64,000 bases of DNA, taken from positions 62,001 through 126,000 of the forward strand of contig SRJI02000005.1 in assembly GCA_005473895.2 (NCBI GenBank). The letters run 5' to 3'. The notes under the pieces are model-generated. The model was not told the origin of the DNA, did no database searches, and saw only the letters and a list, made by a program, of their open reading frames with translations. This stretch comes from Carideicomes alvinocaridis. GTDB taxonomy: Bacteria > Pseudomonadota > Alphaproteobacteria > Rhodobacterales > Rhodobacteraceae. The translations under genes were made by a program, and so were the position numbers. Below, piece after piece: positions 37,853 to 45,514 of this stretch; the first letter of the stretch is position 1, and each line of letters opens with the position of its first letter.

Positions 37853-37886
37853 AACGGCCGGCCCCGCGCGCGACGGGCCGGCCGTT
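37853..37886 (-). terminator. Terminator of the amidohydrolase operon
   Basis: A perfect 12-bp inverted repeat (AACGGCCGGCCC with GGGCCGGCCGTT) around a 10-base loop. It ends the minus-strand run fcs-thiolase-amidohydrolase and separates it from the ligase operator region. The T tract is short (TTT), so termination may be partial. Confidence 0.65.
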
Positions 37887-37892
37887 CCAATG

Positions 37893-37925
37893 CTTCTTCT
37901 GACCATAAATATCCCCGCCGGAGGC
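37893..37925 (+). repeat. Dispersed intergenic element, copy 4 (core only)
   Basis: CTTCTTCTGACCATAAATAT followed by CCCCGCCGGAGGC. The core is close to copies 1 and 5; the preceding 12-bp inverted repeat at 37853-37886 may be its hairpin half. It lies in the 344-base gap between the amidohydrolase and ligase genes. Confidence 0.6.
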
Positions 37926-37969
37926 AGAAAGTTCTTTGCCGAACCCCGCCGCCCCCGCAGCCGCCGGGA

Positions 37970-38845
37970 CTAGTCGATCAGCCCCAGCAGCCGGGCGGAA
38001 TTGTACTTGAGGATATCCGGCCGCACCTCGTCCTTGATGTTGATCTTCTCGAAGTCGTTCAGCCAGCGTTCCGGCGTGATCATCGGCCAGTCCGAGCCGA
38101 ACAGCACCTTCTTCTTCAGGATCGAGTTGCAGTAGCGCACGAGGATCTCGGGGAAGTACTTGGGCGACCAGCCCGAAAGGTCGATATGCACGTTGGGCTT
38201 GTGCTGCGCGACGGCCAGCGCCTCCTCCTGCCAGGGGAAGGAGGGATGCGCCATGATGATCTTGAAGTCCGGAAAATCCACCGCGACATCGTCGAGGTAG
38301 ATCGGGTTGGAATACTTGATCCGCATCCCGTTGCCGCCGGGCATGCCCGAGCCCACGCCGGTCTGGCCGGTATGGAACAGCCCGATGCAGCCATTCTCCT
38401 CCAGCACCTCGTAGAAGGGATAGGCCATGCGGTCGTTGGGGTAGAAGCCCTGGAAGGTCGGGTGGAACTTGAAGCCCTTGATCCCGTATTCCTCGATCAT
38501 GCGCTTCGCCTCGCGCACCGCCATCTTGCCCTTCCACGGATCGATGGAGGCGAAGGGGATCAGCACGTCGCTGTTGTCGCGCACCTGCTCGATCACCTGG
38601 TCGTTGGTGTAGCGGCGATAGCCGGTCTCGCGCTCCGCATCGACGGGGAAGATCACCGCGGCGATGTTCTGCTCGCGGAAATGCGCGGCGGTCTCGGGGA
38701 TGGTTGGCGGATGGGACCAGGGCGCGCCGAAATACTTGGCCATGCGCGACTGCAGGTCGTCATAGCCATCGTCCGGGTGGCAGCCGCAGGGCTCCTCGGC
38801 ATGGGTGTGGATGTCGATCGCGCGGATCGTCTCGATGTCGATCAT
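37970..38845 (-). CDS. Amidohydrolase-family (ACMSD-like) protein
   Basis: A 291-residue TIM-barrel hydrolase or decarboxylase of the amidohydrolase-2 type. Metal ligands can be seen: IDIHTHAEE near the start, KFHPTFQGFY, IMAHPSFPW and FGSDWPM. In the same operon as a CoA ligase, crotonase and thiolase, it could act on an aromatic carboxylate made from a phenylpropenoid side chain. Its start overlaps the thiolase stop by 4 bases (ATGA). Confidence 0.85.
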   Translation of the reverse strand: MIDIETIRAIDIHTHAEEPCGCHPDDGYDDLQSRMAKYFGAPWSHPPTIPETAAHFREQNIAAVIFPVDAERETGYRRYTNDQVIEQVRDNSDVLIPFASIDPWKGKMAVREAKRMIEEYGIKGFKFHPTFQGFYPNDRMAYPFYEVLEENGCIGLFHTGQTGVGSGMPGGNGMRIKYSNPIYLDDVAVDFPDFKIIMAHPSFPWQEEALAVAQHKPNVHIDLSGWSPKYFPEILVRYCNSILKKKVLFGSDWPMITPERWLNDFEKINIKDEVRPDILKYNSARLLGLID

Positions 38846-40032
38846 GATACCCTCAGGATAAGTGCCATTGCGGAATCGCCGGCGGCGCAGCCCTGGAACA
38901 GGCCGGTCCCGCCGCCGCGAAGCTCGAGCTCCTCGATCAGCTCCATGACGGCGCGAAGCCCGGTCGGGCCCTGCGGGTGCCCCCAGATGAGCGAGGAGCC
39001 GTAATTGTTCATGCCGCGCCAGTCGATGCCGTAGGCGCGGGCGAAGGCGATGTCGTTCACCGCGAAGGGGTTGTGCGACTTGATCGCGTCCATGGACTCG
39101 ATCGACAGCTCGGCCGCGTCCAGCGCCCGGCCGGCCGCCTTGATCGGCGCAGCAGGCATGAAGCCCTTTTCCTCGCGCGCCTGCGCGACCGACAGGATCT
39201 CCACCAGCGGGCCGTTCGGCGCGAGCGACCGCGCCTTGTCTGCGGTGCGGGTCACGACCATGCCGGCGGCCCCGTCCGCGGGGTGCGTCTGGCCGGCGAA
39301 GGTCACCGTACCGTCGGGCATCACCGGCCTGAGCGCCGCCAGCTTGTCGGGGTCGATCGGATGGATCCCCTCGTCGCCCCGCATTTCGCCCAGGCTCTTG
39401 CGGAACCGCGCATCGGGCACATCGAGCGCGGCCGGCATGTAGCGTTTCTGGAAGGCCCGGTCATCCTCCAGCGCCTCGAGATACTGCGCGTAGCGGTGCG
39501 CCACCACCTCGTGCTGCTCCTCGGTGCCGATGCCTTCGCGCGCAGCCACGTTCTCGGCCGTCTGCACCATCGCGCCCCTGGCCCAGGGATCGAAGTTGAA
39601 GGAATCGATCACCCAGTTCTCGGAACTGCCGGTGCCGCCCGGGCCGGTGGGCGCGGGGTAGTAGACATGCGCGCCGTTCGACGTGCGGTCGCCCGAGGCC
39701 ACCAGCGCCACGTCCGACAGCCCCTGTGCCATCTCGCCCATGGCGGTGGCGATCAGCCGGGGGCCGGTCGCGCAGGCCTGGGTCACAGTCGGGCCAGGCA
39801 GGCCCTCCGCCCCGATCATCGCGGTGAACCAGGGCGTCGCGTAGAAGCAGTTCGGCTGGATCACCGTCAGGCCGTAGGCGCAGAAATCGAAGACCTCCGG
39901 CGAGATGGCGCGCTCGGCCAGCGCCGATTTCGTCACGTGCGCCGCGAACTCGATCGAATGCAGGTGCGACAGCGTACCCTGCCAGCGGGCGAAGGGTGTC
40001 GACCAGTAGGCGCCGTAGGGGATGTAAGGCAT
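38842..40032 (-). CDS. Thiolase-family protein
   Basis: A 396-residue protein of the thiolase superfamily. The acylated Cys is likely in VTQACATGPRLIA; other motifs are SHNPFAVNDIAFA, NNYGSSLIWGHPQGPTG and CAAGDSAMA near the C-terminus. The motif set deviates from acetyl-CoA acetyltransferases and is nearer to the SCP-x/thiolase-like group. In context it may cleave a beta-keto aryl-propionyl-CoA. It is 10 bases after the ligase stop. Confidence 0.82.
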   Translation of the reverse strand: MPYIPYGAYWSTPFARWQGTLSHLHSIEFAAHVTKSALAERAISPEVFDFCAYGLTVIQPNCFYATPWFTAMIGAEGLPGPTVTQACATGPRLIATAMGEMAQGLSDVALVASGDRTSNGAHVYYPAPTGPGGTGSSENWVIDSFNFDPWARGAMVQTAENVAAREGIGTEEQHEVVAHRYAQYLEALEDDRAFQKRYMPAALDVPDARFRKSLGEMRGDEGIHPIDPDKLAALRPVMPDGTVTFAGQTHPADGAAGMVVTRTADKARSLAPNGPLVEILSVAQAREEKGFMPAAPIKAAGRALDAAELSIESMDAIKSHNPFAVNDIAFARAYGIDWRGMNNYGSSLIWGHPQGPTGLRAVMELIEELELRGGGTGLFQGCAAGDSAMALILRVS

Positions 40033-40042
40033 CGGGCCTCCT

Positions 40043-41869
40043 TCAGGGTTTTATCACGGCCGGGTCGGCATCGTCGTGCAGCCGGTCGACCAGCGCCGCG
40101 CGCCGGGCCAGCACGCGCTTGAAGTTGATGTTGCCCTTGGCGGTCATCTCGCCCTCGGGCATGGAGGGCGGCTCCGACAGGATCATCGCCCGCGCCACCC
40201 GGCTGGCCGAGCCGGAGGCGGGTCGTGCCGCCAGCCGCTCGCGGATCGCCGCCATCAGGCTTTCGTCGGTCACCACCTCGTCGGCCGGGTCGGGCTTCAG
40301 CCCCCGCTCCGCCAGCGCGGCGGGATGCGGGAAGAGAAGCAGCCCGATATCCGCCCGGTTGGCCCCGGTGACCACCAGGTCCTGCACCAGCCCGGCCAGG
40401 TCGCTCAGCAGCTCCAGCCGCAGCGTCGCGGCGCGCACCCAGGTCCCCGAGGTCAGCTTGAACTCTTCCGTGAGGCGCCCGATGAAGCGCAGGCCCAGCT
40501 CCATCCGCTCCGGATCGACGAAACCCATGACGTCGCCGGTCCGGAAATAGCCCTCCTCGTCGAAGGCCTCGCGGGTCTTTTCCTCGTCGTTGAGGTAGCC
40601 GGGCATGATCGAATCGCCGCGCACGCGGACCTCGTAGCGGTTTTCCTCGCCCTCGCCTTCCGGGATCAGCTTGACCTCCACGCCGGTCATCGGCACGCCG
40701 ACGATCCCCGACATGGTGGTGGGCTCGTGCTGGATCAGCGCGGCGGGCGCCGTCTCCGTCAGGCCCCAGGACGAGTTCATCAGCGGCACGTGGCCCAGCT
40801 CTTCGCGGGCCATGTCCTCCAGCCCCTGCCAGACATCCTGCGGCAGGGCGGCGCCGGCATAGAACAGCATGTCCAGCCCCTCGAAGAAGGACCGCCGCAA
40901 CGCCCGGTCGCCGCGCATCGTCTCCAGCAGCTTGGCGTAGCCCACGGGCACGTTGAACGAGATGTTGCCCGTCTGCATCGACAGGTTCTCCAGCGTCCGC
41001 TCGAACAGGCCCGGCGCCGGCTTGCCGTCGTCGATATAGAGCGAGCCGCCATTGGCCAGCACGAGGTTGAAATTGTGCGAGCCGCCGAAGACGTGGTTCC
41101 ACGGCAGCCAGTCCACGAGCACCGGCGGGCGTTCGGCGATGAAGGGCAGCGCGTCGACCAGCTGGGTCTGGTTCACGCACATCATCCGCTGCGTGGTGAT
41201 CACCGCCTTCGGCGCCGAGGTGGAGCCGCTGGTCATCAGGTACTTGGCCACGCTGTCCGGCCCGACCGCTTCGTTGGCGGTCTCGACCTCCGGCCCCGGA
41301 TCGGTGGCGGCGAGGTCGGCGAGGCGCGTCGCGCCCGGCCGGTCGCCGCGGGAGATTATGGTTTCCATCTCGCCGATCTCGTCGAGATCGAGGGCCTCCT
41401 GCACGCGGTCGGCATCCTCGGCAAAGACCACGCGGGGTCGAGTGACCTCGATGACGTGCTTGAGGTGACGGTGAGCGCCGGGGACCAGCGCATATTGCTC
41501 GGCCACGGGGACGGTGGGCACGCCCACGTAATGCGCCCCCATGGTCAGCAGCCCGTGATCCACCGAGTTGCCCGAGACGATCAGGATCGGCGTCTCCTGG
41601 CCCAGCCCGCGCGCCAGCAGGGCGGCGCCGATGGCCCGCGTGATGCGCAGCGCCTCGGCATAGGTGACCTCGCGCCAGCCGTCACCCTGCCGTTCAGCAA
41701 GGAAGACCGTGTCGGGTCGCTCGGTGGCCCAGCGGTGCAGCCAGTCGCTGCTCTTGCCGACCACCGGGCCCCGCTCGTAGCCAGAGCGCAGGATCAGCGT
41801 CCCGTCCGGCAGATCCTCCCGCGTGACATTGTGCGACCGGTAGTTCGGCGCCTCGAAATCTCGTCCCAT
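40043..41869 (-). CDS. fcs: Feruloyl-CoA synthase-type acyl-CoA ligase
   Basis: A 608-residue AMP-forming ligase with P-loop LMTSGSTSAPKAVITT, SSWGLTETAP, and YFRTGDVMGF. Overall length and segments such as DWLPWNHVFGG fit the feruloyl-CoA synthase group that activates hydroxycinnamates. The ATG at 41869 has GGAGG 5 bases upstream; a GTG two codons earlier is an alternative. The next genes (crotonase upstream, thiolase and amidohydrolase downstream) support phenylpropenoid side-chain degradation. Substrate is not proven. Confidence 0.8.
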   Translation of the reverse strand: MGRDFEAPNYRSHNVTREDLPDGTLILRSGYERGPVVGKSSDWLHRWATERPDTVFLAERQGDGWREVTYAEALRITRAIGAALLARGLGQETPILIVSGNSVDHGLLTMGAHYVGVPTVPVAEQYALVPGAHRHLKHVIEVTRPRVVFAEDADRVQEALDLDEIGEMETIISRGDRPGATRLADLAATDPGPEVETANEAVGPDSVAKYLMTSGSTSAPKAVITTQRMMCVNQTQLVDALPFIAERPPVLVDWLPWNHVFGGSHNFNLVLANGGSLYIDDGKPAPGLFERTLENLSMQTGNISFNVPVGYAKLLETMRGDRALRRSFFEGLDMLFYAGAALPQDVWQGLEDMAREELGHVPLMNSSWGLTETAPAALIQHEPTTMSGIVGVPMTGVEVKLIPEGEGEENRYEVRVRGDSIMPGYLNDEEKTREAFDEEGYFRTGDVMGFVDPERMELGLRFIGRLTEEFKLTSGTWVRAATLRLELLSDLAGLVQDLVVTGANRADIGLLLFPHPAALAERGLKPDPADEVVTDESLMAAIRERLAARPASGSASRVARAMILSEPPSMPEGEMTAKGNINFKRVLARRAALVDRLHDDADPAVIKP

Positions 41870-41899
41870 GTCCACCTCCCTTCGGACATTCCCAGGTCT

Positions 41900-42667
41900 C
41901 TAGCGGAACGTCGGGTCCCGCTTCTGCAAGAAGGCCGCGAGCCCCTCCACCGCGTCCGGACTTGTCTGGGTCACCGCGGCGCAGAGGCTTTCGGTGAAGA
42001 ACCCGTCGGCCCGGCCCATATCGTGAATGCGCGAGAGCGCCTGGATCATGATGTAATTCGACAGCGGCGCGTTGTCCGCGATTTTCAGCGCCAGCTCCTT
42101 GGCCTTCGCCAGCGCCTCGCCCTCTCCCACGGTGTAATGGGCAAGACCCAGGGCGCGCCCCTCCTCCGCATCGTATTTGCGGCCGGTCAGCATCATCTCG
42201 GTCATCCGGTCCGCGCCGATGATCCGCCCCACGCGAACGCTCGCGCCGCCGCCGACGAAGATGCCCCGCCGCCCCTCGGGCAGCTGGAAGATGGTTGAGG
42301 GCTCGGCGATGCGCACATGGGTGGCGGTCGCCAGCTCCAGCCCGCCTCCGATCACCGCGCCGAACATGGCGGAGACGACCGGCAGGCCGCCGAACTGGAT
42401 CATGTCCATGATGCGGTGCCAGTTGCGCGAATGGTGCATCGTGCCCTCGGCATCGCGCTGCACGTGCTCACCGAGATCCAGCCCGGAGCAGTAGTGTCCC
42501 GCAGTCCCGGTGATGACCGCCACCTTCACGCCCTCGGGGGGCTTGGCGAAGAACGCCTCGATCGCCTGGATCAGCGTGTCGGACATGGCATTGCGCTTGT
42601 CGGGCCGGTTCATCACCAGCGTGGCGACCGGGCCCTCCACCTCGACCCTCAGAATCTCTTCCGACAT
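41900..42667 (-). CDS. Crotonase-family protein (enoyl-CoA hydratase/lyase)
   Basis: A 255-residue crotonase: oxyanion-hole segments GHYCSGLDLGEH and AMFGAVIGGGLELATATHVR, followed by PEGRRGIFVGGGASVRVGRIIG. The conserved Glu pair of hydratases is not clearly placed in the second segment, so a lyase or isomerase is possible. In this operon it could hydrate or cleave a hydroxycinnamoyl-CoA. It is 30 bases before fcs. Confidence 0.85.
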   Translation of the reverse strand: MSEEILRVEVEGPVATLVMNRPDKRNAMSDTLIQAIEAFFAKPPEGVKVAVITGTAGHYCSGLDLGEHVQRDAEGTMHHSRNWHRIMDMIQFGGLPVVSAMFGAVIGGGLELATATHVRIAEPSTIFQLPEGRRGIFVGGGASVRVGRIIGADRMTEMMLTGRKYDAEEGRALGLAHYTVGEGEALAKAKELALKIADNAPLSNYIMIQALSRIHDMGRADGFFTESLCAAVTQTSPDAVEGLAAFLQKRDPTFR

Positions 42668-42799
42668 GGTTCCTCCTGCGCCGGCGGGATCCCTCGTGTC
42701 GCGAGAGTACCGCTACCGGACCATATTGTTCGGTCGGGTAACTACTGATCACAGTCACACGGCCTTGGCAAGCACCCGGAACGCACACCCGGAACGCAA

Positions 42800-42832
42800 G
42801 GGGCCGTGGCGAGGTGATTCCGCCACGGCCCC
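42800..42832 (-). terminator. Terminator of the TRAP binding-protein gene
   Basis: An 11-bp perfect stem (GGGGCCGTGGC with GCCACGGCCCC) just after the dctP stop, with CTTGCGTTCC as the minus-strand tail. It suggests that dctP is transcribed alone rather than with the crotonase. Confidence 0.75.
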
Positions 42833-42856
42833 AGATCGCCCCGAACGTCGCGGGAC

Positions 42857-43903
42857 TTATTCCGGATATTGTTCCGTGTACTTGGCGATCAGGCCGCGGG
42901 CCTCTTCGATCAGCGCCTTGCCGTCGATCCCCTTGGCGTCCATCGATTCGACCCACTGGTCATAGACCGGCTGGCTGGCATCGATCCATTCCTGGGTCTG
43001 TTCTTCGTTGAGCGTGATGATGTTGTTGCCGAGGTCCACCGCGACCTGCCGCGCCGGCGCGTCCGCATCGGCCTGGGTGCCGCCGGCAAAGACCGAGAAT
43101 TCCATGCCGGAATTGTCGTCGATCACCTTCTGCAGGTCCTCGGGCAGGCTTTCGTATTTCTGCTTGTTCATGGCCAGCACGAAGGTCAGCACGTACAGCG
43201 CCTTGCCCTCGAACTCGGTGTGGTTATGCACCAGCTCGGCCACCTTGAGCGAGGTCGTGACTTCCCACGGGATGGTGGTGCCGTCGATGACGCCCTTGCT
43301 CAGCCCCTCGGAGACGGCCGGAACCGGCATCCCCACCGGGGTCGCGCCCAGCTCGGTCAGCAGCATGTTGATGGAGTTGGAGCCGCCGCGGATCTTCATC
43401 CCCGCCAGGTCGGAGGGCTTCTTCACCGGTTCGTTGGTGTGCAGCAGGCCGGGGCCGTGCACCCAGGTGCCCAGGATGTGCAGGTCCTTGAACTCCGTAT
43501 CCTTGAGCTTGGTGTCGAACAGTTCCCAATAGGCGGCGCTGGTGGCGCGCGCATTGGTCATCATGAACGGCAGCTCGAACACCTCGGTCGAGGGATAGCG
43601 GCCCGGCGTGTAGCCGACCACGGTCCAGACGATGTCGACGACGCCGTCCAGCGCCTGGTCCATCAGTTGCGGCGGGGTGCCGCCCAGCGACATGGAGGCG
43701 TAGCGGTCGATCTTGATGCGGCCCTCGGACTGCTCCTCGATCTTGTCGGCCCAGACGTCCAGCACCAGCTTCGGCACGTTGGCCTGCGGCGGCAGGAACT
43801 GGTGCAGCTTGAGCGTGACTTCCTGGGCCCATGCCCCGGTGGCGCCCGCCAGTGCGATGGCCGCGCCACCCATTACCCCCAGAAGGGTGCGTCTCGTGGT
43901 CAT
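42857..43903 (-). CDS. TRAP transporter substrate-binding protein (DctP family)
   Basis: A 348-residue periplasmic solute receptor. Twin-arginine-like or Sec leader (MTTRRTLLGVMGGAAIALAG, cleavage likely after AWA), then LHQFLPPQANVPK and DIVWTVVGYTPGRYP, with the conserved Arg in GMKIRGGSNSINMLL that binds the carboxylate of the ligand. The neighbourhood suggests an aromatic acid as ligand. The DctQ and DctM membrane partners are not in the window, and a terminator follows, so it must work with subunits encoded elsewhere. Confidence 0.9.
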   Translation of the reverse strand: MTTRRTLLGVMGGAAIALAGATGAWAQEVTLKLHQFLPPQANVPKLVLDVWADKIEEQSEGRIKIDRYASMSLGGTPPQLMDQALDGVVDIVWTVVGYTPGRYPSTEVFELPFMMTNARATSAAYWELFDTKLKDTEFKDLHILGTWVHGPGLLHTNEPVKKPSDLAGMKIRGGSNSINMLLTELGATPVGMPVPAVSEGLSKGVIDGTTIPWEVTTSLKVAELVHNHTEFEGKALYVLTFVLAMNKQKYESLPEDLQKVIDDNSGMEFSVFAGGTQADADAPARQVAVDLGNNIITLNEEQTQEWIDASQPVYDQWVESMDAKGIDGKALIEEARGLIAKYTEQYPE

Positions 43904-43956
43904 GTGATCCTCCCTCTGACCCTCGCGCCGGAACCGGCACGCATTGTGTATTTTAT

Positions 43957-43969
43957 TGCACGACTTGCA
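43957..43969. promoter_or_regulatory. TGCA repeat upstream of dctP
   Basis: TGCACGACTTGCA, two TGCA half-sites with 5 bases between instead of 6, about 54-66 bases before the dctP start in an AT-rich patch. It resembles the BoxR candidates before the ligase and boxC but has a different spacing. Confidence 0.45.
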
Positions 43970-44052
43970 CTATTCCGCCAAGCGCTATTGTCGCCCCTCG
44001 GATCGCGATCGCAACCATACCGATAGCGCAGCAGACACGGCCTGGGAACAGA

Positions 44053-44078
44053 AAAGCTGCACCCGAAGGCGCAGCTTT
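44053..44078 (-). terminator. Intrinsic terminator of the fumarylpyruvate-hydrolase-like gene
   Basis: AAAGCTGC (44053-44060) pairs with GCAGCTTT (44071-44078). On the minus strand the hairpin ends in TTTTCTG. It lies about 30 bases after the gene's stop. Confidence 0.75.
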
Positions 44079-44106
44079 CCTTGCGTCACTCGAATGTGCG
44101 GCGGCG

Positions 44107-44805
44107 TTATTCCGGGACGCCGATGGTCAGCGAAATCGGCTCCAGCCCGTCGACACCGCCCTCGATCCGGTCGCCGGGCTGCACCGCGCCCACCCCGGCC
44201 GGCGTGCCCGTCATGATCAGGTCGCCGGGCTGCAGGTGGTAGTACTTGGACAGGTCGGCGATGATCTCCGGCACCTTGTGGATCAGCTCGTTCAGCGTGG
44301 CGTCCTGCTTCACCTCGCCATTGACGCTGAGCCAGATGCGCTGCTCTCCCAGCGCGGCCATCTCGCCGGCCTTGGTGAAGCTGGCGAAGACCGCCGAGCC
44401 CTCGACATCCTTGCCCAGGTCCCAGGGGCGCTGCTTTTCCCGCGCCTTCATCTGCAGGTCGCGCCGCGTCATGTCCAGGCCGCAGCCATAGGCATAGATG
44501 GCGTCCGCCGCCTGCTCCGGCGTGGCGCGGAAGACCGGCGCGCCGATCGCCACGACCAGCTCCATCTCGTAGTGGAAGTTCTCGGTCCCCGCCGGGTAGG
44601 CCATGGTGCTGTCGGAATGCGCCACGGCGAGCGGCGGCGTCTTGGTGAAGTAGAACGGCGCCTCGCGGTCGACCTCCACGCCCATCTCGGCGGCATGGGC
44701 GGCGTAGTTGCGGCCGACACAGAAGATGCGGCCGACCGGGTAGGTGTCGGTCTCGCCCGCGACCTTGACGGTCCGGGTCTCGGGAATGGAAAACAGATAG
44801 GCCAT
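44107..44805 (-). CDS. Fumarylacetoacetate-hydrolase family protein, fumarylpyruvate-hydrolase-like
   Basis: A 232-residue FAH-family enzyme. Family motifs: IFCVGRNYAAHAAEMG, metal-ligand segment NFHYEMELVVAIG, GLDMTRRDLQMKAREKQRPWDLGK and MTGTPAGVGAV. It is closest in pattern to fumarylpyruvate hydrolases of gentisate pathways, which split fumarylpyruvate to fumarate and pyruvate. No gentisate dioxygenase or isomerase is here, so its pathway is open. It is divergent from a MarR-type regulator that is a likely controller. Confidence 0.85.
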   Translation of the reverse strand: MAYLFSIPETRTVKVAGETDTYPVGRIFCVGRNYAAHAAEMGVEVDREAPFYFTKTPPLAVAHSDSTMAYPAGTENFHYEMELVVAIGAPVFRATPEQAADAIYAYGCGLDMTRRDLQMKAREKQRPWDLGKDVEGSAVFASFTKAGEMAALGEQRIWLSVNGEVKQDATLNELIHKVPEIIADLSKYYHLQPGDLIMTGTPAGVGAVQPGDRIEGGVDGLEPISLTIGVPE

Positions 44806-44841
44806 GGTCGCGGCTCCCGTCGCTGAATGGGTCTTTGGTGG

Positions 44842-44869
44842 GTATGCTTATATTATGTATACTTGTCAA
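44842..44869. promoter_or_regulatory. Promoter/operator candidate between FAH-family and marR genes
   Basis: An AT-rich island in GC-rich DNA holds GTATGC (44842-44847) and GTATAC (44857-44862), an imperfect inverted repeat of 15-base period typical of MarR operators. On the minus strand a perfect TTGACA (44869-44864) lies beside it, suitable as a -35 for the hydrolase gene; the -10 (CATACC) is weak. Confidence 0.5.
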
Positions 44870-44926
44870 TTGACCGCCCCGTGGCTAGGCTTCCCCGCAG
44901 CAGCCAGCAGCGGCAGGGGACGGTCG

Positions 44927-45385
44927 ATGTCCGACATCCATGACATGCCGGGCCACGTGATCCGGCGGCTCAACCAGATTTCCACCTCCGTCTTCAACGA
45001 CGGCGTGCGCGCCGCGGGTTTCGACCTGACCGCGGTGCAGTTCGCCGCGCTCGACGTCATCGCGGCAGAGCCCGGCCTGGACCAGGCGCGGCTTGCCGGC
45101 GCCATCGCCTATGACCGGGCGACGATCGGCGGCGTGGTGGACCGGCTGGAGGCCAAGGGCCTCGTCGCCCGCCGCGTGAGCCGCACCGACCGCCGCGCGC
45201 GCGAACTGCGCGCCACCGAGGCCGGGCTCGACCTCCTGGCCCGGATCAAGCCGGTGGTGCGCGATCTCCAGCCCCGCATCCTCGGCGGCCTCGACGAGGA
45301 GGAGCGGCAGCTCTTCCTCAAGCTCGCCCGCAAGGCCGCCGCGGCGGGCAACGCGCTGTCCCGCGCGCCGCTGGTCCGCGGCTGA
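44927..45385 (+). CDS. MarR-family transcriptional regulator
   Basis: A 152-residue winged-helix regulator: recognition region QARLAGAIAYDRATIGGVVDRLEAKGLVARR and wing RTDRRARELRATEAG, with helical dimerisation ends. The ATG at 44927, after AGGGGA, is used; a longer in-frame reading from 44804 overlaps the operator and is unlikely. MarR proteins of aromatic pathways usually respond to the substrate or its CoA ester. It is divergent from the FAH-family gene. Confidence 0.92.
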   Translation: MSDIHDMPGHVIRRLNQISTSVFNDGVRAAGFDLTAVQFAALDVIAAEPGLDQARLAGAIAYDRATIGGVVDRLEAKGLVARRVSRTDRRARELRATEAGLDLLARIKPVVRDLQPRILGGLDEEERQLFLKLARKAAAAGNALSRAPLVRG

Positions 45386-45514
45386 GCACTCTGCCGCCCC
45401 GCCCTTGACCCGCTCCCGGCCCCGGATGATGCTCGGGGCAACGGGACGGCCCCCCGCGCCGCCGCATCGCGGCATCGCGCGGGGGCGGCCGTTTCCAACG
45501 GAGGAGGGACAGAG

